Part shown: positions 35,978 through 45,429 of the stretch, one piece after another | Layout of the letters: every line of letters begins with the position of its first letter | Numbering within the stretch: the first letter of the stretch is position 1 | Program-made: the position numbers and the translations under genes | Notes under the pieces: model-generated | Told to the model about the DNA's origin: nothing | The model's database searches: none | What the model saw: only the letters and a program-made list of their open reading frames with translations | NCBI GenBank assembly: GCA_015069495.1 | Contig: SVIN01000007.1 | Coordinates: forward strand, 1-64,000 | Length of the DNA: 64,000 nucleotides | Reading direction: 5' to 3' | From: Clostridiales bacterium | Lineage (GTDB): Bacteria; Bacillota; Clostridia; Christensenellales; Borkfalkiaceae

Positions 35978-37171
35978 TTATAATAACTTAAATCCAAAAT
36001 CCTTGAGGGCTTGGCGGATGCTGTGGATATGTTCGTAGTTTCGCGTTTCCAACTCTATATGCAAATAACATCCGTTGATATCCGCCGCCTCGTTGGCGCG
36101 TTCATGGTGAACGGAAATCACATTACCGCCCAAATCCGCAATGATGCGGGAAACGTCTTTCAACTGACCGGGTTTATCCTGCAACTCAATGAGGAGTTGA
36201 CAGCTTCTGCCTGACATCAACAAACCGCGCTTAATCACGCGGGATAAAATATTTACGTCGATATTTCCGCCCGATAACAAGCACACTGCTTTTTTGTCGG
36301 TGAGGTCGACTTTTCCAAACATCGCCGCCGCTACCCCGACTGCGCCCGCCCCCTCGGTGACAAGTTTGTGTTTTTCCATCAATGCCAAAATCGCCGCGGA
36401 AATTTCATCTTCCGATACCGTAACAATTTCATCCACGTATTGACGGCAAAGTTCATAGGTCAAGTTCCCAGGTTTTTTCACCGCGATACCGTCTGCAATC
36501 GTGGAAACCGAAGGCAACTCCTCAATTGCACCGTTATCCACAGAATTTTTCATGGATGGCGCGCCAAGGGCTTGCACCCCGTATACTTTGATGTTAGGCT
36601 TGATGGTTTTGAGGGTAAAGGCAATCCCCGAAATCAAACCGCCCCCGCCAATGGGCACAAGAACGGCATCCAAATCGGGCAATTGTTCTATCAGTTCTAA
36701 AGCAATCGTGCCCTGTCCTGCGATAACGTCTTCATCGTTGAAGGGGTGGATAAAGGTATAGCCCATTTCGTCGCGAAGTTGCAATGCCTTTTGGTAAGCA
36801 TCATCGTAAACCCCTTCCACAAGACAAACCTCTGCCCCATAGCTTTTGGTTGCTTCCACCTTGGAAATAGGTGCGCCGTCAGGTAAACAGATGACTGATT
36901 TAATACCATTTTTCTGTGCAGCCAAAGCAACCCCTTGCGCATGGTTCCCCGCAGAGCATGCAATCACGCCGCGTGCCTTTTCCTCTTCGGAAAGCTTTGA
37001 CATTTTATAATATGCACCGCGGACCTTGAACGAACCCGTAATTTGCAGGTTTTCCGTCTTTAAGTACAACTGTGCACCCGCCTTTAATTTGGGCGCGTAA
37101 ATTACGTCCGTCTTACGCGCAACGCCTTTTAATACCTCTTGCGCGCGATATACATTGTCAATGGTCAACAT
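35978..37171 (-). CDS. ilvA: Threonine ammonia-lyase with ACT domain
   Basis: 397 residues. Converts threonine to 2-oxobutanoate, the first step to isoleucine. The PLP lysine lies in GSFKVRGAYYK, the nucleotide-loop in SAGNHAQGVA, and GGGGLISGIA binds the PLP phosphate. One C-terminal ACT domain (about 325-397; IELQDKPGQLKDVSRIIADLGGNV) places it in the short, TdcB-like group. AAGGAAG upstream. Part of leuB-DUF815-ilvA-ridA. Confidence 0.93.
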   Translation of the reverse strand: MLTIDNVYRAQEVLKGVARKTDVIYAPKLKAGAQLYLKTENLQITGSFKVRGAYYKMSKLSEEEKARGVIACSAGNHAQGVALAAQKNGIKSVICLPDGAPISKVEATKSYGAEVCLVEGVYDDAYQKALQLRDEMGYTFIHPFNDEDVIAGQGTIALELIEQLPDLDAVLVPIGGGGLISGIAFTLKTIKPNIKVYGVQALGAPSMKNSVDNGAIEELPSVSTIADGIAVKKPGNLTYELCRQYVDEIVTVSEDEISAAILALMEKHKLVTEGAGAVGVAAAMFGKVDLTDKKAVCLLSGGNIDVNILSRVIKRGLLMSGRSCQLLIELQDKPGQLKDVSRIIADLGGNVISVHHERANEAADINGCYLHIELETRNYEHIHSIRQALKDFGFKLL

Positions 37172-37198
37172 AATATATTCTTCCTTGTTGTAATTTTT

Positions 37199-38386
37199 TT
37201 ATCTAAGACTGTTGATAAACTGTTCCGCCGCACGTGCCGAGCGATTGCCTTTACGAAGTGCAAAAGCTTCCGCTTGTACTTCCAAATCCTTTTCGTCAAT
37301 CGTAATCTCGAAACGCTTGGCAAGTTCTTTGACAATGTTCAAGTACAACTGCTTGTTGGGTTTGGAGAACAGCACGGTCAAACCGAAACGTTCGGACAAA
37401 GACAGCGTTTCCTGCAAGGTATCGTTGCGGTGTACGTCATCGCCGTCGCGGTCCGAAAAACTTTCCTTGATGATGTGACGGCGGTTGCTGGTTGCATAAA
37501 TCACCGCATTGTCCGCCATCGCACTTGCCGAACCTTCCAACGCCGCCTTTAACATGCTGAAATTGTCGTCGTTTTGGTTAAAGGATAAGTCATCGATAAA
37601 AATGATGAATTTCAGCGGATTACCATTGATTTTCGCCATCACTTCGGGCAAATAGCGAAGCTGGTCTTTGCGGAGCTCAATCAAGCGCACCCCTTCGTTG
37701 AAAAAGGCGTTTGCCACCGCTTTGACGGTGGACGATTTTCCCGCACCCGCATCCCCGCAAAGCAACGTATTTGCCGCGGGTCTGCCCTCGATAAACGCGC
37801 GGGTGTTATCCACTACTTTCGCACGCTCTTCTTCATACCCGACAAATTGAGAAAGCTGAATTTGATCGGCGCTGGCAATCCCTTCGATTTCGCGTTCGTC
37901 CGTCAAACGGAACATCACGTTGGCGGAGAAAATTCCATACCCGTATTTGTCTACGTTTTGCAAACGTTCCGCATACAAGGCACCCATGTCTGCGTTGAAC
38001 GAGCTAAACGCAGGCAATTCCACCGCCGCCACGTCCATATCTAACGCAAAATCTTTCACCGTCAAGGATGCAAAAACGGACAAAATTTCCAATTCCCGTT
38101 TCGCTGAACGCAGGATATTTTCATCCAGCGTTTTCTTCAACGCCGTACCTTTGATATACACGTTTTCATCTTCAAAAACAATCTTTTTAACCATTTCGGT
38201 CAAGTTCCCGCCGCCCTTATACAAAGCGGCAACAAAATCCGCATACGCATCAATACGTTCTATTTCACCGCATTCTTTCGTGTATACGTAATTGCCGAAC
38301 CGTTCGAACAGTTCGGTCTGCAATACACCGCGGAATACTGCGCATGAAGCCAAGCCACGGAAAATACTGGTCATATCTCTTTTCAT
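37199..38386 (-). CDS. DUF815 family AAA+ ATPase
   Basis: 395 residues. About 190 N-terminal residues of unknown fold, then a DUF815-type P-loop ATPase: Walker A CGDAGAGKSS, RLIELRKDQLRYLPEV, Walker B FIIFIDDLSF, sensor YATSNRRHIIKESF and a C-terminal lid (GNRSARAAEQFINSL). Molecular role unknown; I know it as a widely conserved uncharacterised ATPase. Start two bases after the leuB stop, so it is translationally coupled to leucine biosynthesis here. Confidence 0.85.
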   Translation of the reverse strand: MKRDMTSIFRGLASCAVFRGVLQTELFERFGNYVYTKECGEIERIDAYADFVAALYKGGGNLTEMVKKIVFEDENVYIKGTALKKTLDENILRSAKRELEILSVFASLTVKDFALDMDVAAVELPAFSSFNADMGALYAERLQNVDKYGYGIFSANVMFRLTDEREIEGIASADQIQLSQFVGYEEERAKVVDNTRAFIEGRPAANTLLCGDAGAGKSSTVKAVANAFFNEGVRLIELRKDQLRYLPEVMAKINGNPLKFIIFIDDLSFNQNDDNFSMLKAALEGSASAMADNAVIYATSNRRHIIKESFSDRDGDDVHRNDTLQETLSLSERFGLTVLFSKPNKQLYLNIVKELAKRFEITIDEKDLEVQAEAFALRKGNRSARAAEQFINSLR

Positions 38387-38388
38387 AA

Positions 38389-39462
38389 TCAGTTTAACGC
38401 CTCGATAATTTTATCTGTCATTTCCATTGTGGAAAGCGCGGGCGCGCCGTGGGCAAGGTCTGCCGTACGATAACCCGCTTCCAATACTTTATCCACAGCC
38501 AACACGATGGCGTTGGATGCTTCTGTTTCATTGAATGCATACAGCAACATCATCGCCGCCGATAAAACGGTCGCGATGGGGTTGGCTTTGTTTTGACCTG
38601 CGATATCGGGCGCGGAGCCGTGGATAGGTTCGTACAGGCCGCGCGTTCCTTCGTTTAAGGACGCCGAAGGCAACATACCGATAGAACCCGTGATTTGCGA
38701 AGCTTCGTCGGAAAGAATATCCCCGAACATGTTGCTGGTCACGATGACGTCAAATTGAGACGGATTGCGTACAAGTTGCATTGCCGCGTTATCTACCAGC
38801 ATATCGCTAACTTCCACGTCGGGGTATTCCACCGCGATTTCATGGACGATTTTACGCCATAAGCGGGAAGTTTCCAAGACGTTCGCTTTGTCGATGCTGG
38901 TTAATTTTTTGCGGCGTTTTCTTGCCGTTTCGAAGGCTACACGCACGATACGTTCGATTTCCATACGGCTGTAACTTTCGGTGTCGTAGGCTTCTTCCCC
39001 GTATTTTCCCTCACGGTAACCGCGTTCGCCGAAATAAATACCGCCCGTCAATTCACGTACAATCATGATATCGAACCCATTCGCCACGATATCCTCACGC
39101 AAAGGGCATTCCCCTTTCAATGCAGGGTAAAGTTTCGCAGGACGTAAGTTGGTGAACAGCCCCATCGCCTCGCGAATCCCCAAGAGCGCCTTTTCAGGGC
39201 GGATATTACCAGGTAAAGTATCCCACTTCGGACCGCCGACCGCACCCAACAGTACACTGTCGGATGCAAGACAGCCTGCCACCGTTTCGTCGGGCAGGGG
39301 CTTTCCGCAAACATCAATCGCCACCCCGCCGATGAGGTAGGGCGTAAAAGTGAAACTAAGGTTGTACTTTTGACCAACCGCTTCCAATACGCGGACTGCG
39401 CTGTCTACGATTTCAGGACCGATACCGTCCCCTTTTAATAAACCGATTTTATATGTTTTCAT
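38389..39462 (-). CDS. leuB: 3-isopropylmalate dehydrogenase
   Basis: 357 residues. Oxidative decarboxylation of 3-isopropylmalate with NAD+. [18 protein letters not shown] start, [26 protein letters not shown] (catalytic Lys), [25 protein letters not shown] and [19 protein letters not shown] are all present. AGGAG upstream. A 190 bp gap from leuD holds mini-hairpin array D. Confidence 0.97.
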   Translation of the reverse strand: MKTYKIGLLKGDGIGPEIVDSAVRVLEAVGQKYNLSFTFTPYLIGGVAIDVCGKPLPDETVAGCLASDSVLLGAVGGPKWDTLPGNIRPEKALLGIREAMGLFTNLRPAKLYPALKGECPLREDIVANGFDIMIVRELTGGIYFGERGYREGKYGEEAYDTESYSRMEIERIVRVAFETARKRRKKLTSIDKANVLETSRLWRKIVHEIAVEYPDVEVSDMLVDNAAMQLVRNPSQFDVIVTSNMFGDILSDEASQITGSIGMLPSASLNEGTRGLYEPIHGSAPDIAGQNKANPIATVLSAAMMLLYAFNETEASNAIVLAVDKVLEAGYRTADLAHGAPALSTMEMTDKIIEALN

Positions 39463-39487
39463 AATGTTTCTCCTGGCAATTATATAA

Positions 39488-39657
39488 GTGAATTGCGCTG
39501 TTTGCGCGCGAATTGCAACGCTATGCGTTGCATTTTTGGCTATTATTCAATAACGACGGCAAAGCCGTCAATTCACGAAAACGTCTGTTTTTAATTCACT
39601 GAGCGTGAGCGAAAATTCACGAAGCATTTACGCTTCAATTCACTATATACGCGCTTA
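39488..39657. repeat. Mini-hairpin array D joined to a TAAGCG end
   Basis: GTGAATT plus GCGC-tgttt-GCGC, GCGAATT plus GCAACGC-tat-GCGTTGC, core GGCTATTATTCAATAAC (39538-39554), then hairpins followed by AATTCAC: GACGGC-aaa-GCCGTC, GAAAACGTCTGTTTT, a degenerate unit and GAAGC-attta-cGCTTC. The right edge TATATACGCGCTTA has the TAAGCG-element end, whose TAA is the leuD stop codon. Confidence 0.85.
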
Positions 39658-40149
39658 CCTTATATTCCCACGTTTAATAGAGGCAATTAATCCCCCATTG
39701 TTGATAATTGTTTGAATAAACGCAGGGAAGGGTTGGGTGGTAAATTGCTTACCCGTGGTACGGTTGTAGATAATACCGTTATCCAAATCCGCTTCCACAA
39801 TATCCCCTTCGGAAATTCCGTCTACCGCTTCGTCGCATTCAACAATCGCAAGCCCGATGTTGATGGAATTGCGGTAGAAAATACGCGCAAAGCTACGCGC
39901 AATGACAAGGGAAATACCGCTTTCCTTGATGGCAATCGGCGCGTGTTCACGAGAAGAACCGCAACCGAAATTGTAGCCCGCAATCATGATATCCCCCGCT
40001 TGGACTTTGTTGACAAAGTTCTTGTCAATATCTTCCATGCAATGGGACGCCAATTCTTTTTTATCAATGGTATTGAGGTAACGCGCGGGAATGATTACGT
40101 CCGTATCCACGTTATCACCGTATTTGATTGCTTTTCCGTTGAATATCAT
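39655..40149 (-). CDS. leuD: 3-isopropylmalate dehydratase small subunit
   Basis: 164 residues, the short LeuD type that pairs with a roughly 420-residue LeuC. Swivel domain with [16 protein letters not shown] and [22 protein letters not shown] inside the leuC end serves as ribosome-binding site and ATG overlaps the leuC TGA (ATGA), so subunits are produced in step. Confidence 0.96.
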   Translation of the reverse strand: MIFNGKAIKYGDNVDTDVIIPARYLNTIDKKELASHCMEDIDKNFVNKVQAGDIMIAGYNFGCGSSREHAPIAIKESGISLVIARSFARIFYRNSINIGLAIVECDEAVDGISEGDIVEADLDNGIIYNRTTGKQFTTQPFPAFIQTIINNGGLIASIKRGNIR

Positions 40150-41411
40150 TTCATCACCTCCGCAGGGTCCGCAATTTTACCCGCAATTGCACTTGCCGCC
40201 GCTACCGTAGGCGAAGCCAAATACACTTCACTCTCCACGTGCCCCATACGGCCGACAAAGTTACGGTTGGTCGTTGCCACGGCGCGTTCCCCCGCCGCCA
40301 AAATACCCATATACCCGCCTAAGCAAGGTCCGCAGGTCGGGGTGGAAACGATACAGCCTGCTTCGATGAAAATTTTCAGAAGCCCATTTTCCATCGCTTT
40401 CATATAGATATCCTGCGTAGCAGGGATGATGATGGCGCGGACGCGCTTTGCAACTTTTTTACCCTTGAAAATTTCCGCCGCTTCCGCGAGGTCTTTGTAT
40501 TGACCGTTGGTACACGAACCGATCACGACTTGATCGATTTTGATATCCCCAATTTCGTCAAAGGTTTTCGTGTTTTCAGGTAAGTGCGGGAAGGCTACGG
40601 TGGATTTGATTTCGGATAAATCGATTTCATAGGTCTCGTCATATACCGCGTCTTCGTCCGCTTTGTAGATGGGGAAATCGCGGTCGCTGCGTTCTTTTAC
40701 GTAGGCAATCGTCTGTTCGTCGACTTCGAAAATCCCGTTTTTCGCGCCCGCCTCGATTGCCATATTGGAAATGGTCAAACGGTCGAAAATAGTCAAGGAT
40801 TGCACGCCTTCACCCGTGAATTCCATGGACTTGTATAATGCACCGTCCACACCGATTTTACCGATGATGTGTAAAATGACGTCCTTGCCCGATACGTATT
40901 TGTTGAGTTTGCCTTTGAGGATAAACTTAATGGCGGAAGGCACTTTAAACCAAGCCTTGCCCGTCGCCATACCGCACGCCATGTCGGTAGAACCCACGCC
41001 CGTAGAGAACGCACCAAGTGCTCCGTACGTGCAGGTGTGAGAGTCTGCGCCGATAACTACGTCACCAGGCACAACCAAGCCTTTTTCGGGCAATAATGCA
41101 TGTTCAATACCCATTTGACCGACGTCGTAGAAATGGGTTACTTCGTGCTTATCGCAAAAATCACGGCACATTTTACATTGCGTTGCCGCTTTGATGTCTT
41201 TGTTCGGAGCAAAGTGGTCCATAACCATGGTGACTTTGTCCTTATCGTAAACGGCTGTTGCACCGATTTTTTCAAATTCCTTAATCGCTACGGGCGACGT
41301 GATATCGTTGCCCAAAACACGGTCGAGGTTGACCAAAATCAATTGGCCTGCCTCTACCTTGTCCAATCCCGCGTGCGCCGCGAGGATTTTTTGTGTCATT
41401 GTCATGGACAT
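40146..41411 (-). CDS. leuC: 3-isopropylmalate dehydratase large subunit
   Basis: 421 residues of the aconitase superfamily; isomerises 2- to 3-isopropylmalate. Three 4Fe-4S cysteines lie in the IGSCTNGQ region and in [44 protein letters not shown] is the substrate-binding segment. AATAGGAG upstream. It begins after the 546 bp repeat-filled gap from ilvD. Confidence 0.97.
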   Translation of the reverse strand: MSMTMTQKILAAHAGLDKVEAGQLILVNLDRVLGNDITSPVAIKEFEKIGATAVYDKDKVTMVMDHFAPNKDIKAATQCKMCRDFCDKHEVTHFYDVGQMGIEHALLPEKGLVVPGDVVIGADSHTCTYGALGAFSTGVGSTDMACGMATGKAWFKVPSAIKFILKGKLNKYVSGKDVILHIIGKIGVDGALYKSMEFTGEGVQSLTIFDRLTISNMAIEAGAKNGIFEVDEQTIAYVKERSDRDFPIYKADEDAVYDETYEIDLSEIKSTVAFPHLPENTKTFDEIGDIKIDQVVIGSCTNGQYKDLAEAAEIFKGKKVAKRVRAIIIPATQDIYMKAMENGLLKIFIEAGCIVSTPTCGPCLGGYMGILAAGERAVATTNRNFVGRMGHVESEVYLASPTVAAASAIAGKIADPAEVMK

Positions 41412-41433
41412 AGTTTACTCCTATTGATATATG

Positions 41434-41534
41434 GTGAATTGCCTAACGGCGTGAATCACCCTTCGGGCGTGAATCGCGCTGTTTGCGCGTAAATTGCAAC
41501 GCTATGCGTTGCGTTGTGGTAATTATTCAATAAC
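41434..41534 (+). repeat. Mini-hairpin array E (GTGAATT linkers)
   Basis: GTGAATT plus GCC-taac-GGC (identical to the first unit of array A), GTGAATC plus a CCCttCGGG hairpin, GTGAATC plus GCGC-tgttt-GCGC (identical to array D), GTAAATT plus GCAACGC-tat-GCGTTGC (identical to array D), then the core GTTGTGGTAATTATTCAATA. The right half is missing. Confidence 0.85.
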
Positions 41535-41592
41535 ACAGGTACCGTACGCAAACTCATCGTAAATTCATAGATACAAGTAGTTCAAGGCGCGC

Positions 41593-41706
41593 CAACCTGA
41601 CGTTGGACGCAGTAAGATGTCTTTTCGCACACTTGAAAGATTGCTACACTCATACCCGACCAACCTGACGTTGGACGCAGTTTTAGTGTCTTTTCACTCG
41701 TGTTTT
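41593..41706 (+). repeat. GCAGTAA elements, copies 3 and 4 (tandem)
   Basis: CAAC-ctgac-GTTGGACGCAGTAAGATG at 41593 and CAAC-ctgac-GTTGGACGCAGTTTTAGTG at 41661. Both have the hairpin-then-GCAGT layout of copies 1 and 2 but a different stem sequence. Confidence 0.6.
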
Positions 41707-41748
41707 TAGAAAACTTCGTGCTTACCCGATACAGATTCAGTACGAAGC

Positions 41749-41842
41749 CGTAAGCGCGGAGATACGAGCAGTTCGAGGAGCCACGAGCACGACGATGGGA
41801 GTGTACATAAGCGTACACGCCCCCACGCAAACCCGTCGTAAG
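41749..41842 (-). repeat. TAAGCG element, copy 4 (partial)
   Basis: Contains CGTGTACGCTTATGTACACTCCC and ends CTCGTATCTCCGCGCTTA (minus strand). It abuts copy 5. Confidence 0.65.
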
Positions 41843-41960
41843 CACGGAGATACGAGCAGTTCGAGGAGAACGCGGCTTTGTTGCAGGGAGTGTACAGAGA
41901 CGTACACGACCAAAACAAAACGCAAGTTCGACGACGAAATGCGACGTATATACGTGCTTA
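41839..41960 (-). repeat. TAAGCG element, copy 5 (122 bp) ending in the ilvD stop codon
   Basis: Minus strand from TAAGCACGTATATACGTCGC through TGTACGTCTCTGTACACTCC to CTCGTATCTCCGTGCTTA. The first TAA is the stop codon of ilvD. Together with array E, the GCAGTAA copies and copy 4, it fills the whole leuC-ilvD gap (41412-41957). Confidence 0.8.
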
Positions 41961-43616
41961 CTTATTGATAATTGCGCCTTTGTCGGCAGAAGATACCTGC
42001 TCCGCATACCGCTTCAAATACCCGCTGACTTGCTTCTTCTTTAAGGGCATTTCTGCTTTACGCTTTGCAATTTCCTCATCGGAAACGTTTAACTGAATCG
42101 AATAGTTGGGGATATCGATGGAAATGATATCCCCATCTTTTACATAGGCAATCATACCGCCCGAAACAGCTTCGGGAGAAACGTGACCGATGGATGCGCC
42201 ACGGGTTGCCCCCGAGAATCTACCGTCCGTAATCAACGCTACGTCTTTATCCAAACCCATCCCTGCAATTGCAGAAGTAGGCGAAAGCATTTCACGCATA
42301 CCAGGACCGCCTGCAGGGCCTTCGTAACGAATTACCACAACGTCCCCTTTCACAATTTTACCGCCGTAAATCGCCGCGATGCATTCTTCCTCGCTTTCAA
42401 AGACTTTGGCAGGGCCTTCATGTACCAACATTTCAGGCGCAACCGCCGCACGTTTCACTACACAGCCATCGGGCGCAAGATTGCCTTTCAACACCGCAAT
42501 ACCGCCCGTTTTACCAAATGCGTTGTCGGGTTTTCTGATGACTTCGTCATCCAAGTTGACAATGCCTTCCAGATTTTCTTTCATGGTCTTGCCTGTACAA
42601 GTCATCACCGACGTATCCAACAAGTCCAACGTTTCCAATTCTTTCAACACAGCATGAACCCCGCCAGCTTCGTTGAGGTCTTCCATGTACGTAGGGCCTG
42701 CGGGGGCAAGGTGGCAAAGGTTGGGGGTCTTTTCACTGATTGCGTTGACTTCGTCCAAATCAAAGGGTACTTCGCATTCGTTGGCGATTGCGGGCAAATG
42801 CAACATACTGTTGGTCGAACAACCCAATGCCATGTCTGCCGTGATCGCGTTTTTAATCGCCGCCGCTGTCATGATATCACGGGGACGGATATTCTTTTTC
42901 ACCAAATCCATGACCTGCATACCTGCGTGTTTCGCAAGCTCGATACGCGCGGAATATACCGCGGGAATCGTACCGTTACCCTTTAACCCCATACCAAGGA
43001 CTTCGGTCAAACAGTTCATCGAATTCGCCGTATACATACCCGAACAAGAACCGCAGGTAGGACATACCTTACGTTCGAATTCAGTCAGCTGTTCTTCGTT
43101 GATTTTCCCTGCCGTGTATGCACCAACCGCTTCAAACATGCTGGAAAGCGAACGCTTTTTGCCGTTTACACGGCCTGCCAACATAGGCCCGCCGCTTACG
43201 AATACGGTGGGGATGTTCAAACGCGCTGCCGCCATCAAAAGCCCAGGAACGTTTTTATCGCAGTTGGGGATCATGACCAAACCGTCAAAGCCGTGTGCGC
43301 GCACCATTGCTTCGGTAGAATCCGCAATCAAATCGCGGGTAACGAGGGAGTATTTCATACCCGTATGCCCCATGGCAATCCCATCGCAAACGGTGATTGC
43401 AGGGAACATAATCGGCGTACCGCCCGCCATCGCAACCCCTAATTTTACCGCTTGCGCGATTTTGTCAAGGTTGGTATGTCCAGGCACGATTTCATTGTAC
43501 GAACAAACCACGCCGATGAGCGGACGAGACATTTCCTCTTCCGTCAAACCCAGCGCGTGGTACAGCGATCTATGCGGCGCGTTTTGAAAGCCGTCTACTA
43601 TTGTATCTTTAATCAT
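41958..43616 (-). CDS. ilvD: Dihydroxy-acid dehydratase
   Basis: 552 residues. Dehydrates dihydroxy acids to the 2-keto acids of valine and isoleucine. Cluster and substrate motifs: [66 protein letters not shown] and [16 protein letters not shown]. The ribosome-binding site is weak (AGGT). The stop codon is part of a repeat element. Confidence 0.97.
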   Translation of the reverse strand: MIKDTIVDGFQNAPHRSLYHALGLTEEEMSRPLIGVVCSYNEIVPGHTNLDKIAQAVKLGVAMAGGTPIMFPAITVCDGIAMGHTGMKYSLVTRDLIADSTEAMVRAHGFDGLVMIPNCDKNVPGLLMAAARLNIPTVFVSGGPMLAGRVNGKKRSLSSMFEAVGAYTAGKINEEQLTEFERKVCPTCGSCSGMYTANSMNCLTEVLGMGLKGNGTIPAVYSARIELAKHAGMQVMDLVKKNIRPRDIMTAAAIKNAITADMALGCSTNSMLHLPAIANECEVPFDLDEVNAISEKTPNLCHLAPAGPTYMEDLNEAGGVHAVLKELETLDLLDTSVMTCTGKTMKENLEGIVNLDDEVIRKPDNAFGKTGGIAVLKGNLAPDGCVVKRAAVAPEMLVHEGPAKVFESEEECIAAIYGGKIVKGDVVVIRYEGPAGGPGMREMLSPTSAIAGMGLDKDVALITDGRFSGATRGASIGHVSPEAVSGGMIAYVKDGDIISIDIPNYSIQLNVSDEEIAKRKAEMPLKKKQVSGYLKRYAEQVSSADKGAIINK

Positions 43617-43742
43617 ATTTTTACCTATTTTTACAAACTCACAACCGAGGCATAGACATCCTCGGTCGCAAGCGTATCGAAATTATATTATTGTATATTG
43701 TCGAAATCCAAGGGATATCCCCTTTCATAATCGTTGGAAAAT

Positions 43743-43846
43743 CCAAACAAAGCAAGACGCAAGAAATACAAGGCGACCCTGAGGGCGCGTACAAGAGGTA
43801 CGTAACCGAAGGTCAACGATGTATTTCGTAACGGATTCTTTGTTTG
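43743..43846 (-). repeat. AAACAAAG TIR element between ilvC and ilvD
   Basis: Inverted ends AAACAAAG (43745-43752) and CTTTGTTT (43838-43845), with an inner core TTACGTACCTCTTGTACGCG that resembles the ACGTACGTCTTGTACGC core of the TAAGCG element. One end is a single base from the ilvC stop codon. The rest of the gap to 43617 holds CCGAGG-catagacat-CCTCGG (43648-43668) and AT-rich sequence. Confidence 0.6.
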
Positions 43847-44884
<1,038 letters not shown>

Positions 44885-44916
44885 TTATTGTAAATTTTTA
44901 TTTTTTTATTGATAAA

Positions 44917-45417
44917 TTATTCGGAGAAAAGGGTCTTATTCCCTCTATCCAAAGCTACGATACCCGTACGGCACATTTCCAAAATTCCAAAAGGTTGCAT
45001 CAATTTTACAAAGGCATCAATTTTCGAAGGACTGCCCGTCACCTCGATACACATGCCATCGTTGGAATAATCAATAACGCTTGCACGGAATACGTCCACA
45101 GCCGTCATAATATCACTGCGGTTTTCCGCTTTGTTGTATACCTTAATCAGCATCAATTCACGCTTGATAGGTTCTTCTTCCAACACTTCCACTTTCTTAA
45201 CAACCAACAGTTTTTTCAACTGATTGATGAGCTGTTCCTTCACGTAAACGTCCCCTTTCATCGCAATGGTAATACGGGAATATTCAGGACGTTCGGTCTC
45301 CGCCACCGTCAAGGCATCGATGTTAAAACCACGGCGGGTGAACATTGCTGTCACGCGGGTCAAAACGCCCGCCGTATTGTCTACGTACACTGCAATTACA
45401 GATTTATTGTTTTCCAT
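44917..45417 (-). CDS. ilvN: Acetolactate synthase small (regulatory) subunit
   Basis: 166 residues with an N-terminal ACT domain (VYVDNTAGVLTRVTAMFTRRGFNIDALTV, valine-binding in the family) and the ALS_ss_C domain after residue 80. Confers feedback inhibition on IlvB. AAGGAGG upstream; 12 bp after ilvB. Confidence 0.95.
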   Translation of the reverse strand: MENNKSVIAVYVDNTAGVLTRVTAMFTRRGFNIDALTVAETERPEYSRITIAMKGDVYVKEQLINQLKKLLVVKKVEVLEEEPIKRELMLIKVYNKAENRSDIMTAVDVFRASVIDYSNDGMCIEVTGSPSKIDAFVKLMQPFGILEMCRTGIVALDRGNKTLFSE

Positions 45418-45429
45418 CTGTCCCCCTCC

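Noticed and set aside
35350-42007. Minus-strand frames with shared translated segments such as VRLCTLP and LLELLV in the ridA and ilvD flanks
   Set aside because: Similarity comes from the TAAGCG DNA repeat, with no ribosome-binding site and frames that change between copies.
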